Shown here piece by piece: positions 33,296 through 41,657 of a stretch of 64,000 nt of DNA (positions are counted from its first letter, which is position 1; each line of letters opens with the position of its first letter). The translations under genes and the position numbers were made by a program. The notes beneath the pieces were generated by a model. The model saw only the letters and a program-made list of their open reading frames with translations, ran no database searches and was not told the DNA's origin. Source of the stretch: Amycolatopsis deserti (lineage in GTDB: Bacteria > Actinomycetota > Actinomycetes > Mycobacteriales > Pseudonocardiaceae); contig NZ_BNAU01000008.1 of NCBI RefSeq assembly GCF_014653945.1, positions 62,001 to 126,000 on the forward strand, in the 5' to 3' direction.

Positions 33296-34033
33296 CTACT
33301 CCTCGGAAACTCTCCGCATGTGCTGGCTTGGCTCAGCGCGAACGATCTCCTCGCGCACCGGGTCGAGTGTAGCGGGCTGCCTGATACGCCCGGCGTTAGC
33401 TGTCCCGCGGGCGATTCGCGCCAGTCCGACGGCGCCGGCGACCGCGAAGGCACCGTAGCAGGCCAGCAGCGCGGGCGGTGTGCTGCCGGTGAGCGCGTCG
33501 CCCAGCACCACCACCGCGATCGTGCCCGGCAGGCTGCCGAGGACGGTCCCGATCAGGTACGGGCGGAACCGCACCGAGAGGATGCCGCAGCAATAACCCA
33601 GTGGTGCGAAGGGAACCAGCGGGATCAGCCGCAATGAGGCGACCGCCAGGATCCCGCCGTCGGCGAGCCGTTCGTCGACCGCACGCACGACTTTCCGTTC
33701 CAGGTGGCGGGCCACGAGGTCGCGCCCGACCAGACGGGCCAGGCCGAACCCGAGCGCGCCGGACACCGCGGTCGCCGTGATGGCCACCACGATCCCGAGC
33801 ACGTCGCCGAGCAGCAGGCCGGCCGCGAGGTTGAAGACGGTGCGGGGGATGGGGGCGACGGTGAGCACCGCGTACGCGGCCAGGAACACCAGTGCGGTCA
33901 CCGCGCCCGCGCCGGCGGCCCAGTTGCGCAGTTCCGCGGGGCTGGGCACCGGAAGTGTGAACGCCGCCACGACCGCCCCGGCGAGCAGGACGAGCGCGAC
34001 GATCAACTTCAGGCGGCGGGACACGACGTCCAC
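33296..34033 (-). CDS. TVP38/VTT (DedA-like) membrane protein
   Basis: 245-residue integral membrane protein with the VTT/SNARE-associated domain: VFLAAYAVLTVAPIPRTVFN, LAAGLLLGDVLGIVVAITAT, SLRLIPLVPFAPLGYCCGIL with the conserved P-x-x-P/N-Y region, and GTVLGSLPGTIAVVVLGDAL. Such proteins are linked to lipid scrambling or membrane homeostasis. The C-terminal 40 residues are hydrophilic. Start GTG 34033 or GTG 34024. Upstream of and probably coupled with the kinase gene; divergent from the LigD-type polymerase gene. Confidence 0.85.
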   Translation of the reverse strand: MDVVSRRLKLIVALVLLAGAVVAAFTLPVPSPAELRNWAAGAGAVTALVFLAAYAVLTVAPIPRTVFNLAAGLLLGDVLGIVVAITATAVSGALGFGLARLVGRDLVARHLERKVVRAVDERLADGGILAVASLRLIPLVPFAPLGYCCGILSVRFRPYLIGTVLGSLPGTIAVVVLGDALTGSTPPALLACYGAFAVAGAVGLARIARGTANAGRIRQPATLDPVREEIVRAEPSQHMRRVSEE

Positions 34034-34078
34034 GGTAAGGCACGCGCGGAACCGGCCCGGCGGGGCTACGGTGATCCG

Positions 34079-35098
34079 GTGGCAGGACGCGGTGAGGCGG
34101 TCGAATACCAGGTGGGCTCCCGAACGGTGCGGGTGTCCAATCCGGACAAGGTGTACTTCCCGGAGCGCGGGATCACCAAGCGGCAGGTCGTGGAGTACTA
34201 CCTCGCGGTCGCGGAGCCGTTGCTGCGGGCGGTGGGGGAGCGGCCGACGACGCTGAAACGGTTCCCCGACGGCGTTTCCGGTGAGCCGTTCTACGCCAAA
34301 CGGGTTCCCAAGGGAGCACCCGTTTGGGTGCAGACCGCGCGGATCACCTTCCCCTCCGGGCGGACCGCGGACGAGGTCTGCCCCACCGAGGCGGCGGTGT
34401 TCGCGTGGGCGGCCAACCTCGGCACGCTGGACTTCCACCCGTGGCCGGTGCGGCGGTCCGACGTGGACCACCCGGACGAACTGCGCATCGACGTGGATCC
34501 CGCGGACAGCTCCGGGTTCGGCGACGCGGTGCGGGTGGCGCTCGTGGTGCGCGAGGTGCTCGCCGACGCCGGGCTGACCGGGTACCCGAAGACCTCCGGC
34601 GGGCGCGGAGTGCACGTGCTGGTCCGGATCCGGCCGGAGTGGGACTTCATCGACGTGCGGCACGCGGTGATCGCGCTGGGCCGCGAGGTGGAGCGGCGCG
34701 TGCCCGACCTCGCCACGATCGCGTGGTGGAAGGAGGAGCGCGGCGGCCGCGTGTTCCTCGACTACAACCAGGCGGCGCGGGACCGGACGGTGGCCTCGTC
34801 GTGGTCGGTGCGCGGCACGCCCCGGGCGACGGTGTCGACGCCGGTGACGTGGGAGCAGCTGCCGGAGGTCGACCCGGACGACTTCGACGTGCTCACGGTG
34901 CCGGACTGGCTGGCCGAGCACGGCGACCCGCACGCCACCCTCGACGACCGGGCGTTCGGCCTGGAGACGGCGCTGGAGTGGTACGCCCGCGACGAGCGGG
35001 ACCACGGCCTCGGCGAGATGCCGTACCCGCCGGACTACCCGAAGATGCCCGGTGAGCCCAAGCGCGTGCAGCCGAGCCGGGCGCGGCCGGAGGACTGA
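34079..35098 (+). CDS. ligD: LigD-type NHEJ polymerase domain protein
   Basis: 339-residue stand-alone primase-polymerase of bacterial non-homologous end joining. Motifs of the LigD polymerase family are present: VSNPDKVYFPERGITKRQVV, LKRFPDGVSGEPFYAKRVP, LDFHPWPVRRSDVDHPDELR with IDVDPAD (catalytic aspartates), TSGGRGVHVLVRI, RVFLDYNQ and ARDRTVASSWSVRGTPRATV. No ligase or nuclease domain is fused. It adds (ribo)nucleotides at broken ends and acts with Ku and a ligase; a separate ligase is at 39764. Start GTG 34079. Ku is not in the window. Confidence 0.92.
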   Translation: MAGRGEAVEYQVGSRTVRVSNPDKVYFPERGITKRQVVEYYLAVAEPLLRAVGERPTTLKRFPDGVSGEPFYAKRVPKGAPVWVQTARITFPSGRTADEVCPTEAAVFAWAANLGTLDFHPWPVRRSDVDHPDELRIDVDPADSSGFGDAVRVALVVREVLADAGLTGYPKTSGGRGVHVLVRIRPEWDFIDVRHAVIALGREVERRVPDLATIAWWKEERGGRVFLDYNQAARDRTVASSWSVRGTPRATVSTPVTWEQLPEVDPDDFDVLTVPDWLAEHGDPHATLDDRAFGLETALEWYARDERDHGLGEMPYPPDYPKMPGEPKRVQPSRARPED

Positions 35099-35199
35099 TC
35101 GGTCCGCGCCGGGATGGCGGTGATCGGCGCGATCCGGGTGGTGACCGCGACACTGGCCGCAGCTGGAACAGGCGGCGGGACCAGCGTGTTGACCAAGGC

Positions 35200-36213
35200 G
35201 TGAAGCTGTCCGTGCTCGACCGGTCCCGTACCCGCCAAGGCGGCACCCACGCCCAGGCCCTGCGCGACACCGTGGCGTTCGCGCGGCAGGCCGAGGAGCT
35301 GGGCTACCACCGCTTCTGGGTGTCCGAGCACCACAGCGTGCCGGGGGTGGCCGGGTCCGCGCCCACCGTCCTGGCCGCCGCCGTCGCCGGTGCCACCGAG
35401 CGCATCCGGGTCGGCACCGGCGGCGTGATGCTGCCCAACCACCAGCCGCTCGTCGTGGCGGAGCAGTTCGGCGTGCTGGAGGCGCTGCACCCGGGCCGGA
35501 TCGACATGGGACTGGGCCGCTCGGTCGGGTTCACCGGCGGGGTGCGGCGCGCGCTCGGCCACGACAAGGACGACGCCGACCGCTTCGGCGAGCAGGTCCG
35601 GCTGCTGCTCGGCTACCTCGACGGCACCCAGCGCGCCTTCCCCGGGGTGCACGCCTTCCCGGCCGAGGGGCAGCCGATCCCGGCGTTCCTGCTGGCCACC
35701 GGGGCGGGCGCGGACCTGGCCGCCGAACTGGGGCTGCCGCTGGTGATCGGCGCGGTGCGCGGCGAGGCCCGCATGATCGAGGCGATCACCCGCTACCGCG
35801 ACGGCTTCGTCCCGTCGTCGCGCTGCCCGATGCCGTACGTGATCGTCTCGGCGACGGTCGCGGTGGCCGGGACGCGCGTGGCCGCCGAGCGGTTGCTGGT
35901 GCCGGAGGCGTGGTCCTCGGCCTGGTCGCGCACGCACGGCGTGTTCCCGCCGCTGCGCCCGGCGGCGGAGATCCTGGCGACCCCGATGACCGACCGCGAA
36001 CGCCGGTACTTCGACCAGGCCCGTGAGGGGCAGATCGCCGGCACCCCGGACGAGGCGGCCGCGGCACTGGCCGGCCTGGTGGAGCGCACCGGCGCCGACG
36101 AGGTCCTGGTGACCACCAGCACCTACGACCGCGCCGAGATGCTGGACTCCTACCGGCTGCTGGCCGAGTCGGTGTCCGCGGGCAGCGCCGCCGGGTCCTT
36201 CGGGGTCCGGTAG
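35200..36213 (+). CDS. LLM-class flavin-dependent oxidoreductase
   Basis: 337-residue luciferase-like protein of the MsnO8-type subfamily: VLDRSRTRQGGTHAQALRDT at the N-terminus, YHRFWVSEHHSVPGVAGSAP, GGVMLPNHQPLVVAEQFGVL, LHPGRIDMGLGRSVGF and FLLATGAGADLAAELGLPLV. A single-component FMN-dependent enzyme is expected. GTG 35200 is the first good start though its ribosome site is weak. Its 3' end overlaps the convergent AftC-like gene by 64 bases. The substrate is unknown. Confidence 0.9.
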   Translation: MKLSVLDRSRTRQGGTHAQALRDTVAFARQAEELGYHRFWVSEHHSVPGVAGSAPTVLAAAVAGATERIRVGTGGVMLPNHQPLVVAEQFGVLEALHPGRIDMGLGRSVGFTGGVRRALGHDKDDADRFGEQVRLLLGYLDGTQRAFPGVHAFPAEGQPIPAFLLATGAGADLAAELGLPLVIGAVRGEARMIEAITRYRDGFVPSSRCPMPYVIVSATVAVAGTRVAAERLLVPEAWSSAWSRTHGVFPPLRPAAEILATPMTDRERRYFDQAREGQIAGTPDEAAAALAGLVERTGADEVLVTTSTYDRAEMLDSYRLLAESVSAGSAAGSFGVR

Positions 36214-37436
36214 TACAGCGCGACCGCCACGAACACCGCGAACGTCAGCCACAGGTAGGCGTTCTGGAACAGCCACGCCAGCCCGGCCGGCTGGAAGCCC
36301 AGCACGGTGTCGGCCTCGAAGCCGATCAGCGGCAGCACCCCGCCGGAGGTGATCAGCGCGGCCCCGGCCAGCCCGATCCACCCCAGCACCGACCCGCGCA
36401 ACGCGACGTTGACCAGGCAGATCAGCAGCATCGCCAGCCACACCCAGTGGTGCACCCAGCTGTAGGGCGACACGGCCGTCGTCGCCAGGCCGCACAGCGT
36501 CGCCGCCACCAGTTCCTCGCCGCGCGCGGCCAGGCGGCGCGCCAGCAGCAGGCACACCACCGCGGTCGCGGCCGCGACGAGCAGCCACACGATCTGCATC
36601 CCGCCGGTCACCCCAGTGGCCCGCGCGAAGAACCCGCGCAGCGACTCGTTCGCCGGGTTCTCCGGCACGCCGACCCGCGTCGGGTCCATGAACGCGCCGG
36701 ACCAGAACGTCACCGAGTCGTGCCACAGGAACGCGAACCCGACCGCCACGGTCACCACGAAGGCGACTCCCGCGACGATCGCCGCCCGGTAGCGCCGCGT
36801 CACCAGCAGGTACAGCACGAAGAACGCGGGCGTCAGCTTGATCCCGGCCGCGACGCCGATCAGCACGCCCTTGACCTTCGACGAGTCCGGCAGCGCCAGG
36901 TCGAGCAGCACCAGCGTCATGAGCAGGATGTTGATCTGCCCGAACGCCATCGTCTCGCGCACCGGCTCGCACCACATCAGCAGCGCCGCGACCGGCAGGC
37001 TGACCAGCACCAGCCGCAGATCGCGCCGGAACCGCAGCAGCGACAGCGCCGCCCACACCCCGACGGCCAGCATCGCGTAGTCACCGAGCGCGCCCACCCA
37101 TGTGAAGAGTTCACCCTTCAGGTGGGCCAGCGGCACGAACAGCAGCGCCGCGAACGGCGTGTAGACGAACTCCCACTGCCCGCGGATGTTGCCCAGCAGC
37201 GGCGTGTCGTAGACGGACACGCCGCCCAGCACGCGCTCGCCCGCGATCCGGTAGACGCCCAGGTCGAGCAGGTGCAGCAACGTGGGCAGCTGGGCCAGGA
37301 CCTGTCTGACGTAGAAGAAACCGGCGACCGCGCCCAGCAGGAGGACGGGCCAGACGGCGATCCAGGGAATCGGTCGTCGCGCGCTGTCCCGGGGCGCCGG
37401 CGCCACAGCCGGCGTCTCGACCGCGGAAGACGGCAC
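36150..37436 (-). CDS. aftC: GT87 arabinofuranosyltransferase-like protein (AftC-like)
   Basis: 428-residue integral membrane glycosyltransferase (GT87/DUF2029) with about ten transmembrane helices. The catalytic Asp-type loop after helix 1 reads LLDLGVYRIAGERVLGGVSV, with YTPFAALLFVPL, REMT-like ETMAFGQINILLMTLV, GIKLTPAFFVLYLL and VSPYSWVHHWVW, all typical of this group. GT87 enzymes use decaprenyl-phosphate-linked sugars. Length and position (between the haem/msrB block and a secreted hydrolase) match M. tuberculosis Rv2673 AftC, which adds alpha-1,3 arabinofuranose branches in arabinan. The sugar specificity here is inferred. Confidence 0.8.
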   Translation of the reverse strand: MPSSAVETPAVAPAPRDSARRPIPWIAVWPVLLLGAVAGFFYVRQVLAQLPTLLHLLDLGVYRIAGERVLGGVSVYDTPLLGNIRGQWEFVYTPFAALLFVPLAHLKGELFTWVGALGDYAMLAVGVWAALSLLRFRRDLRLVLVSLPVAALLMWCEPVRETMAFGQINILLMTLVLLDLALPDSSKVKGVLIGVAAGIKLTPAFFVLYLLVTRRYRAAIVAGVAFVVTVAVGFAFLWHDSVTFWSGAFMDPTRVGVPENPANESLRGFFARATGVTGGMQIVWLLVAAATAVVCLLLARRLAARGEELVAATLCGLATTAVSPYSWVHHWVWLAMLLICLVNVALRGSVLGWIGLAGAALITSGGVLPLIGFEADTVLGFQPAGLAWLFQNAYLWLTFAVFVAVALYYRTPKDPAALPADTDSASSR

Positions 37437-37504
37437 AGTTACTCCCAGTACTCAGTGGTCCGGCGGATGGAGGACAAGCCTAAACGGGTGCCGCGCCGGG
37501 CCCC

Positions 37505-39022
37505 CTACGCGGGGCAGAGCGTGCCGTCGGCCGGGACCTTGCCGTCGACGAGGAACGCGCGCACCGCCTCGGCCGCGCACGGCGAGCCGAGCGCCCCGTG
37601 CCCGGTGCCCTGCCACGCGACCCGCACCGCGCTCGGGATCTGCTGCGCCGCGCGCACCGTGCCGGTCTCCGGGGTGACCGGGTCGGTCAGCGTGCTGGTG
37701 ACCAGGATCGGCGGCAGCCCGGAGGTGCCCAGCGTCGGCAGCGACTCGGTCCGCGCCGGCCACGGCAGGCACCACACGAGCCGCTGCGTCACCAGCCCGC
37801 CGAAGACCGGGTAGCGGCCGCGCAGTTGCGTGGTCAGCCCGGAGATCTGGTCGGCGGGCATCCGCGCGACCGTGTCGTTGCACCCGGTGGCGAGCGTGCC
37901 GTCCAGGCGGGACGGCGAGACGTCCGCGCCGTTGAGCATCGGCGAGACGAACGCGGCGAGCCCGCGGACGTCGCCCGCGCGCCCGGCTTCCAGCGCCTGG
38001 GCCAGCTCGGGCCAGCGGGCGCGGTCGGCGAGCCCGGTGACCACCGCCCGCAGCGCGGTGCCCGCGCCGAACACCGACCCGCCGGCCAGGACCTGCGGCG
38101 CCGCCCGCAGCCGGTCCATCACCGCGGTCACCGTGGCGGCCGCGTCCTGGCCGACCGCCCGGCCGTAGGCGTCGAGGGTGGTCTGCTGCGCGGCGGCCAG
38201 GTCGCCGAGCACGGTGGCCGTGTCGCTGGAGGGGTCCGGGATGCCGTCCATCACGAACCGCCCGACCCGCTCCGGGAACCGGGCCGCGTAGGAGATCAGC
38301 ACCTGCGACCCCTCGCCGTGGGCGAGCGCGTGCAGCTTCGGCACGCCCAGCTCGCCGCGGATCTCCTCGAGGTCGCCCGCGGTGCGCCAGCTGTCGAAGG
38401 CCTGCTGCGCGCCGCCGAGGTCGATCGCGCACTGCTGCCCGGCCTTGCGGGCGGCGTCCAGCAGCGGTTCGAGGTCGTCCTCGGCTGGGTCCTGGTTGAG
38501 CAGCTGGCCGCGGGTGTCCTCGGGCACGCACGACAGCGGGTCGGATTCGCCGGTGCCGCGCCGGTCCACGCCGATCAGCGAGAACCGCTGCAGCAGCGCG
38601 GGCGGCAGCGCCGACGCGAGCCGGGCCGCGTAGAGGGTGCCGGATTCCCCGTCGATGTCGTTGACCACGACCAGCGGGATCGCGCCGTTGCCCGCCTTGA
38701 GCACGGACACGCGGGTCTGGACGCGGCCCGGCAGGGCGGGGTCGTCCAGTGTGGACATCACCGTGCCGCAGCTGAACCGCAGGTAGGCGGGCGCTTCAGC
38801 GCCGAGGCGGCCGCGGGTCTGCGCGTCGCAGTCGGCCCAGTCCAGTGCCGGCGAGCGTGGTTCGGTCAGCGGCGGCAGCGGCACGTCCGTGGCGGAGCTG
38901 GCCGGCGCGGAGGACACCGGCTCGTCGTTCTCCACGACCGGCGGCCGTTTCGACGGTCCCGCCGTGCAGCCGGCGAGGAGGGCCGGCAGCAGCACAGCGA
39001 GCACGAAACCACGGCGCGGCAC
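37505..39022 (-). CDS. Secreted lipoprotein, S33-type alpha/beta hydrolase lacking the usual Ser
   Basis: 505 residues. A lipoprotein signal (FVLAVLLPALLAGC) precedes a tripeptidyl-peptidase-like fold: FSLIGVDRRGTGESDPLSC, LHALAHGEGSQVLISYAARF, ERVGRFVMDGIPDPSSD, ILVTSTLTDPVTP and VAWQGTGHGALGSPC. Acid and His of the triad are present, but the nucleophile elbow, GxSxG in relatives, reads AHGEG, with Gly in place of Ser. It may be catalytically dead or use another residue such as the Ser two places later. It corresponds by position to M. tuberculosis Rv2672. Located on the cell surface. Confidence 0.85.
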   Translation of the reverse strand: MPRRGFVLAVLLPALLAGCTAGPSKRPPVVENDEPVSSAPASSATDVPLPPLTEPRSPALDWADCDAQTRGRLGAEAPAYLRFSCGTVMSTLDDPALPGRVQTRVSVLKAGNGAIPLVVVNDIDGESGTLYAARLASALPPALLQRFSLIGVDRRGTGESDPLSCVPEDTRGQLLNQDPAEDDLEPLLDAARKAGQQCAIDLGGAQQAFDSWRTAGDLEEIRGELGVPKLHALAHGEGSQVLISYAARFPERVGRFVMDGIPDPSSDTATVLGDLAAAQQTTLDAYGRAVGQDAAATVTAVMDRLRAAPQVLAGGSVFGAGTALRAVVTGLADRARWPELAQALEAGRAGDVRGLAAFVSPMLNGADVSPSRLDGTLATGCNDTVARMPADQISGLTTQLRGRYPVFGGLVTQRLVWCLPWPARTESLPTLGTSGLPPILVTSTLTDPVTPETGTVRAAQQIPSAVRVAWQGTGHGALGSPCAAEAVRAFLVDGKVPADGTLCPA

Positions 39023-39110
39023 GACGTTCCTCTTTCCCTTGGTGCGTCTTCACCCCCGAGGTTCGCACGAGGCCCGTTCACCCGTGGTGAGCGGGGTCGG
39101 TGCGGTGCGC

Positions 39111-39764
39111 TTACACGCCGTGGACGTTGAACCCGCCCGTGCTGAAGCCGCCGGAGCCCGCGGTCCCGGTGCCGCCGGGGGCGTCGTGGCGGGCCCTGGC
39201 CTTCCGGTGAGGTTTCCGCTGGGGTGGCGGGGCGGGCTCGGGAGGCGGGTACCGGGCGTCGGCGACCGCCGCGGCGGCTTCCAGGTCCCCTCGCGCGGCC
39301 TGCTCACGGACCACCTCGACGGCCGGGCCCGGGGGCAGTTTCCGCAGGACACGGCGAACAGCGGCCGCCACGTACGGCGCCTCGGGCACCGGCACCGTGC
39401 CGAGCAGTTTCCGGGCCAGGTCGCGCTGGTCGTAACGGGTGACGAGCTCGGGCCGGACGTCCACCAGCGCCACGATGGCCACCCACGGCAGCTGCCGGCC
39501 GTCGCGGGCCAGCCGGTCCGCCTCGGCGGCCAGGACTGTGCGGAGGGCGTGCCAGATCTTCTCCCGCCACAGCGGGCTGCGGTCCCACGAGCTCTCCAGT
39601 GTGGTCCGCGCCCGGTGCGCCACCTCGTCGTCCCGGGCCTGGCACATCAGCCGCACCAGCGGCTCCGGTGAGCGGCGGTGGCGGCGGCACAGGTGCGCCG
39701 TCGCCAGCAGGGCCAGGCGTCCCGAGCCCGCGAGCGCGCGTCGTTCCGCCCAGCCGGCGGCCAT
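39111..39764 (-). CDS. Hypothetical helical protein downstream of DNA ligase
   Basis: 217 residues, mostly helical and Arg/Ala-rich (SGRLALLATAHLCRRHRRSP, LESSWDRSPLWREKIWHALR, VRRVLRKLPPGPAVEVVREQ), ending in a low-complexity GGFSTGGFNVHGV tail. HEAT-like helical repeats are possible. ATG 39764 overlaps the ligase stop as TGATG, so it is coupled to the ligase and may assist end joining, but there is no direct evidence. I do not recognise the family; codon use and tight coupling make it a real gene. Confidence 0.75.
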   Translation of the reverse strand: MAAGWAERRALAGSGRLALLATAHLCRRHRRSPEPLVRLMCQARDDEVAHRARTTLESSWDRSPLWREKIWHALRTVLAAEADRLARDGRQLPWVAIVALVDVRPELVTRYDQRDLARKLLGTVPVPEAPYVAAAVRRVLRKLPPGPAVEVVREQAARGDLEAAAAVADARYPPPEPAPPPQRKPHRKARARHDAPGGTGTAGSGGFSTGGFNVHGV

Positions 39765-40837
39765 CAGCGGGTCCGCTTCACTTCGCCGTGGAAGACCGCG
39801 TCCAGGTCGTAGCGGGCGACCTCCTCGAGCTGGGCGTAGGTGCACGAGTCCGGTTCGCGGTCCGGGCGCCAGCGGATGAACTGCGCGGTGTGCCGGAACC
39901 GCGACGGGTGCCCGCCCTCGGTGTGCTCGTAGGCGACCTCGACGACCCGCTCCGGCCGCAGCGGCACCCATGGCTGCTCGGTCGACCGCCACCGCGTGAT
40001 GCCGCCGGGCAGGCGCTGTCCCTCGACGGTGCCGTCCAGCCAGGGGTGCCCGGCGCCGTCGGTGATCAGGTCGGCGAACTCGGCCGCCAGCTCCTTGCGC
40101 CGCTTGACCGGGAACGACCCCACCACACCCGGGTGGTGCAGCACGCCGTTGTCGTCGTAGAGCCCCAGCAGCAGCGATCCGACGGCCTCGCCGGGGGTGG
40201 AGTCCTTGTGCCAGCGCAGCCCGGCCACCACACAGTCGGCGGTGCGCGAGTGCTTGTACTTGATCATGATCCGCTTGCCGGGCTCGTACCCGGCGTCCAG
40301 CGGTTTGCCGATGACCCCGTCCAGCCCGGCGCCCTCGAACAGCTCGAACCAGTGCCGCGCGGTCGCCGGGTCCGTGGTCGCCGGGGTGATGTTCAGCTCC
40401 TGCCCGGCGAGTTCGGCCAGGCGCTCCCGCCGCGCGCTGGTCGGCTCGTCCAGGAACGCGTCGGCGCCCAGGGCGAGCAGGTCGAACGCGACGAAGGTGG
40501 CCGGGGTCTGTTCGGCGAGCAGCCGGACGCGCGAGTCGGCCGGGTGGATCCGCTCGGTCAGCGCGTCGAAGTCCAGGTGCCCCTCGCGGCCGACGACCAG
40601 CTCCCCGTCCAGCACCACGCGGTCCGGCAGCAGCGGCGGCAGCTGCGCCAGCACCTCCGGGAAGTACCGGTTCAGCGGCTTCCCGGCGCGGGACTGCAGC
40701 GTCAGCTCGTCGCCGTCGCGGAAGACGAGGCAGCGGAAGCCGTCCCACTTGGGTTCGAACAGCAGCTCGTCGGAGTCCGGGATCGACTTCGCCGGCTTCG
40801 CCAGCATCGGCTGGATCGGCGGGGTGAGCGGCAGCAT
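39764..40837 (-). CDS. ATP-dependent DNA ligase (LigC-type)
   Basis: 357-residue ATP-dependent DNA ligase. The nucleotidyltransferase domain has the adenylated Lys in FEPKWDGFRCLVF (motif I, KxDG), LDGELVV (motif III), FVAFDLLALG (IIIa), GLDGVIGKPLDAGYEPGKR (IV) and MIKYKHSRTADCVVAG (V). The OB-fold follows (VEVAYEHTEGGHPSRFRHTA). No other domains, as in LigC proteins of mycobacteria and Amycolatopsis-like bacteria. It may seal breaks filled by the LigD-type polymerase at 34079 or act in base-excision repair. Confidence 0.93.
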   Translation of the reverse strand: MLPLTPPIQPMLAKPAKSIPDSDELLFEPKWDGFRCLVFRDGDELTLQSRAGKPLNRYFPEVLAQLPPLLPDRVVLDGELVVGREGHLDFDALTERIHPADSRVRLLAEQTPATFVAFDLLALGADAFLDEPTSARRERLAELAGQELNITPATTDPATARHWFELFEGAGLDGVIGKPLDAGYEPGKRIMIKYKHSRTADCVVAGLRWHKDSTPGEAVGSLLLGLYDDNGVLHHPGVVGSFPVKRRKELAAEFADLITDGAGHPWLDGTVEGQRLPGGITRWRSTEQPWVPLRPERVVEVAYEHTEGGHPSRFRHTAQFIRWRPDREPDSCTYAQLEEVARYDLDAVFHGEVKRTR

Positions 40838-40846
40838 GGACCCACT

Positions 40847-41605
40847 TTAGGGGCGACGGCGGTACCGCAGCATCGTGAAACCGTCTTCGACCAGGATCGA
40901 CGCCAGCTCCATGTCGCGGGCCTCGCTGGCCATCCGGCCGATCGCGATGCGGTCCGCGCCGCCGCCGGCCAGCAGCGGCGCGACCGTCAGGCACAGCTGG
41001 TCGACCAGGTCCTCGGCGACCAGCTCGCCGAACAGGTGCGGCCCGCCCTCGCAGTTGACCCGCATCAGGCCGCGGTCGGCGAGCTGGTCGAGCGCGCTGC
41101 GCAGGTCGATGGTCTCCACACCGGCGATGAGGATGTCCCCGCCCGCGTCGGCGAGGGCCTTGCGCCGGTCGGCGGGGGTGTGCTCGGTGGTGATGACGAT
41201 CGGCGGCACCGTGGTGTCGGTGAACAGCGGCGCCGACGGATCGAGCCGGGCGCTGCCGGTGACCACCGCGATCGGCGGGACCTCGGCGAGCCCGAGCCGC
41301 TTGCGCGCCTCCCGCCGTTCCGGGGTGGTGCGGGCGCCGCGGTAGTTCTCCGCGCGCACGGTGCCGGCGCCGGCCAGCACGACGTCGGCCAGCAGGCGGC
41401 CGTGGAAGAAGATCCGCTTGTCCGCCGGGCCGGACAGGCCCTCCGACCGGCCCTCCAGGGTCGAGGCGCCGTCGGCGGAGGAGGTGAAGTTGGCCTGGAC
41501 GAACGGCCGGTCCAGCTCCGCCGGGTAGCCGTAGATCCGGTCCAGGTCGTCGTCGGTCACGTCGTCGAGGGGTTCGGGCCACAGGCTGCGCACGATCTCC
41601 ATCAC
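40847..41605 (-). CDS. RibD C-terminal-like pyrimidine reductase family protein
   Basis: 252-residue protein of the dihydrofolate-reductase-like RibD_C family: RPFVQANFTSSADGASTLEG, ADVVLAGAGTVRAENYRGAR, MRVNCEGGPHLFGELVAEDL and TVAPLLAGGG. The deaminase half of RibD is missing, so it is either the reductase step of riboflavin synthesis or another NADPH reductase; in M. tuberculosis the homologue Rv2671 has been linked to folate reduction. It stands beside ligase C, divergent from zapE. NADPH binding at GAGTVR and GGPHLFG. Confidence 0.9.
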   Translation of the reverse strand: MMEIVRSLWPEPLDDVTDDDLDRIYGYPAELDRPFVQANFTSSADGASTLEGRSEGLSGPADKRIFFHGRLLADVVLAGAGTVRAENYRGARTTPERREARKRLGLAEVPPIAVVTGSARLDPSAPLFTDTTVPPIVITTEHTPADRRKALADAGGDILIAGVETIDLRSALDQLADRGLMRVNCEGGPHLFGELVAEDLVDQLCLTVAPLLAGGGADRIAIGRMASEARDMELASILVEDGFTMLRYRRRP

Positions 41606-41657
41606 ATCACGCGGCCGTCACCGGGGCCGGGCGACCGGGTCCGGATACCCTCGGGAA

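Noticed and set aside
37598-39130. 510-codon plus-strand frame opposite the lipoprotein hydrolase
   Set aside because: Antisense shadow; the minus-strand protein has lipobox, fold and triad positions.
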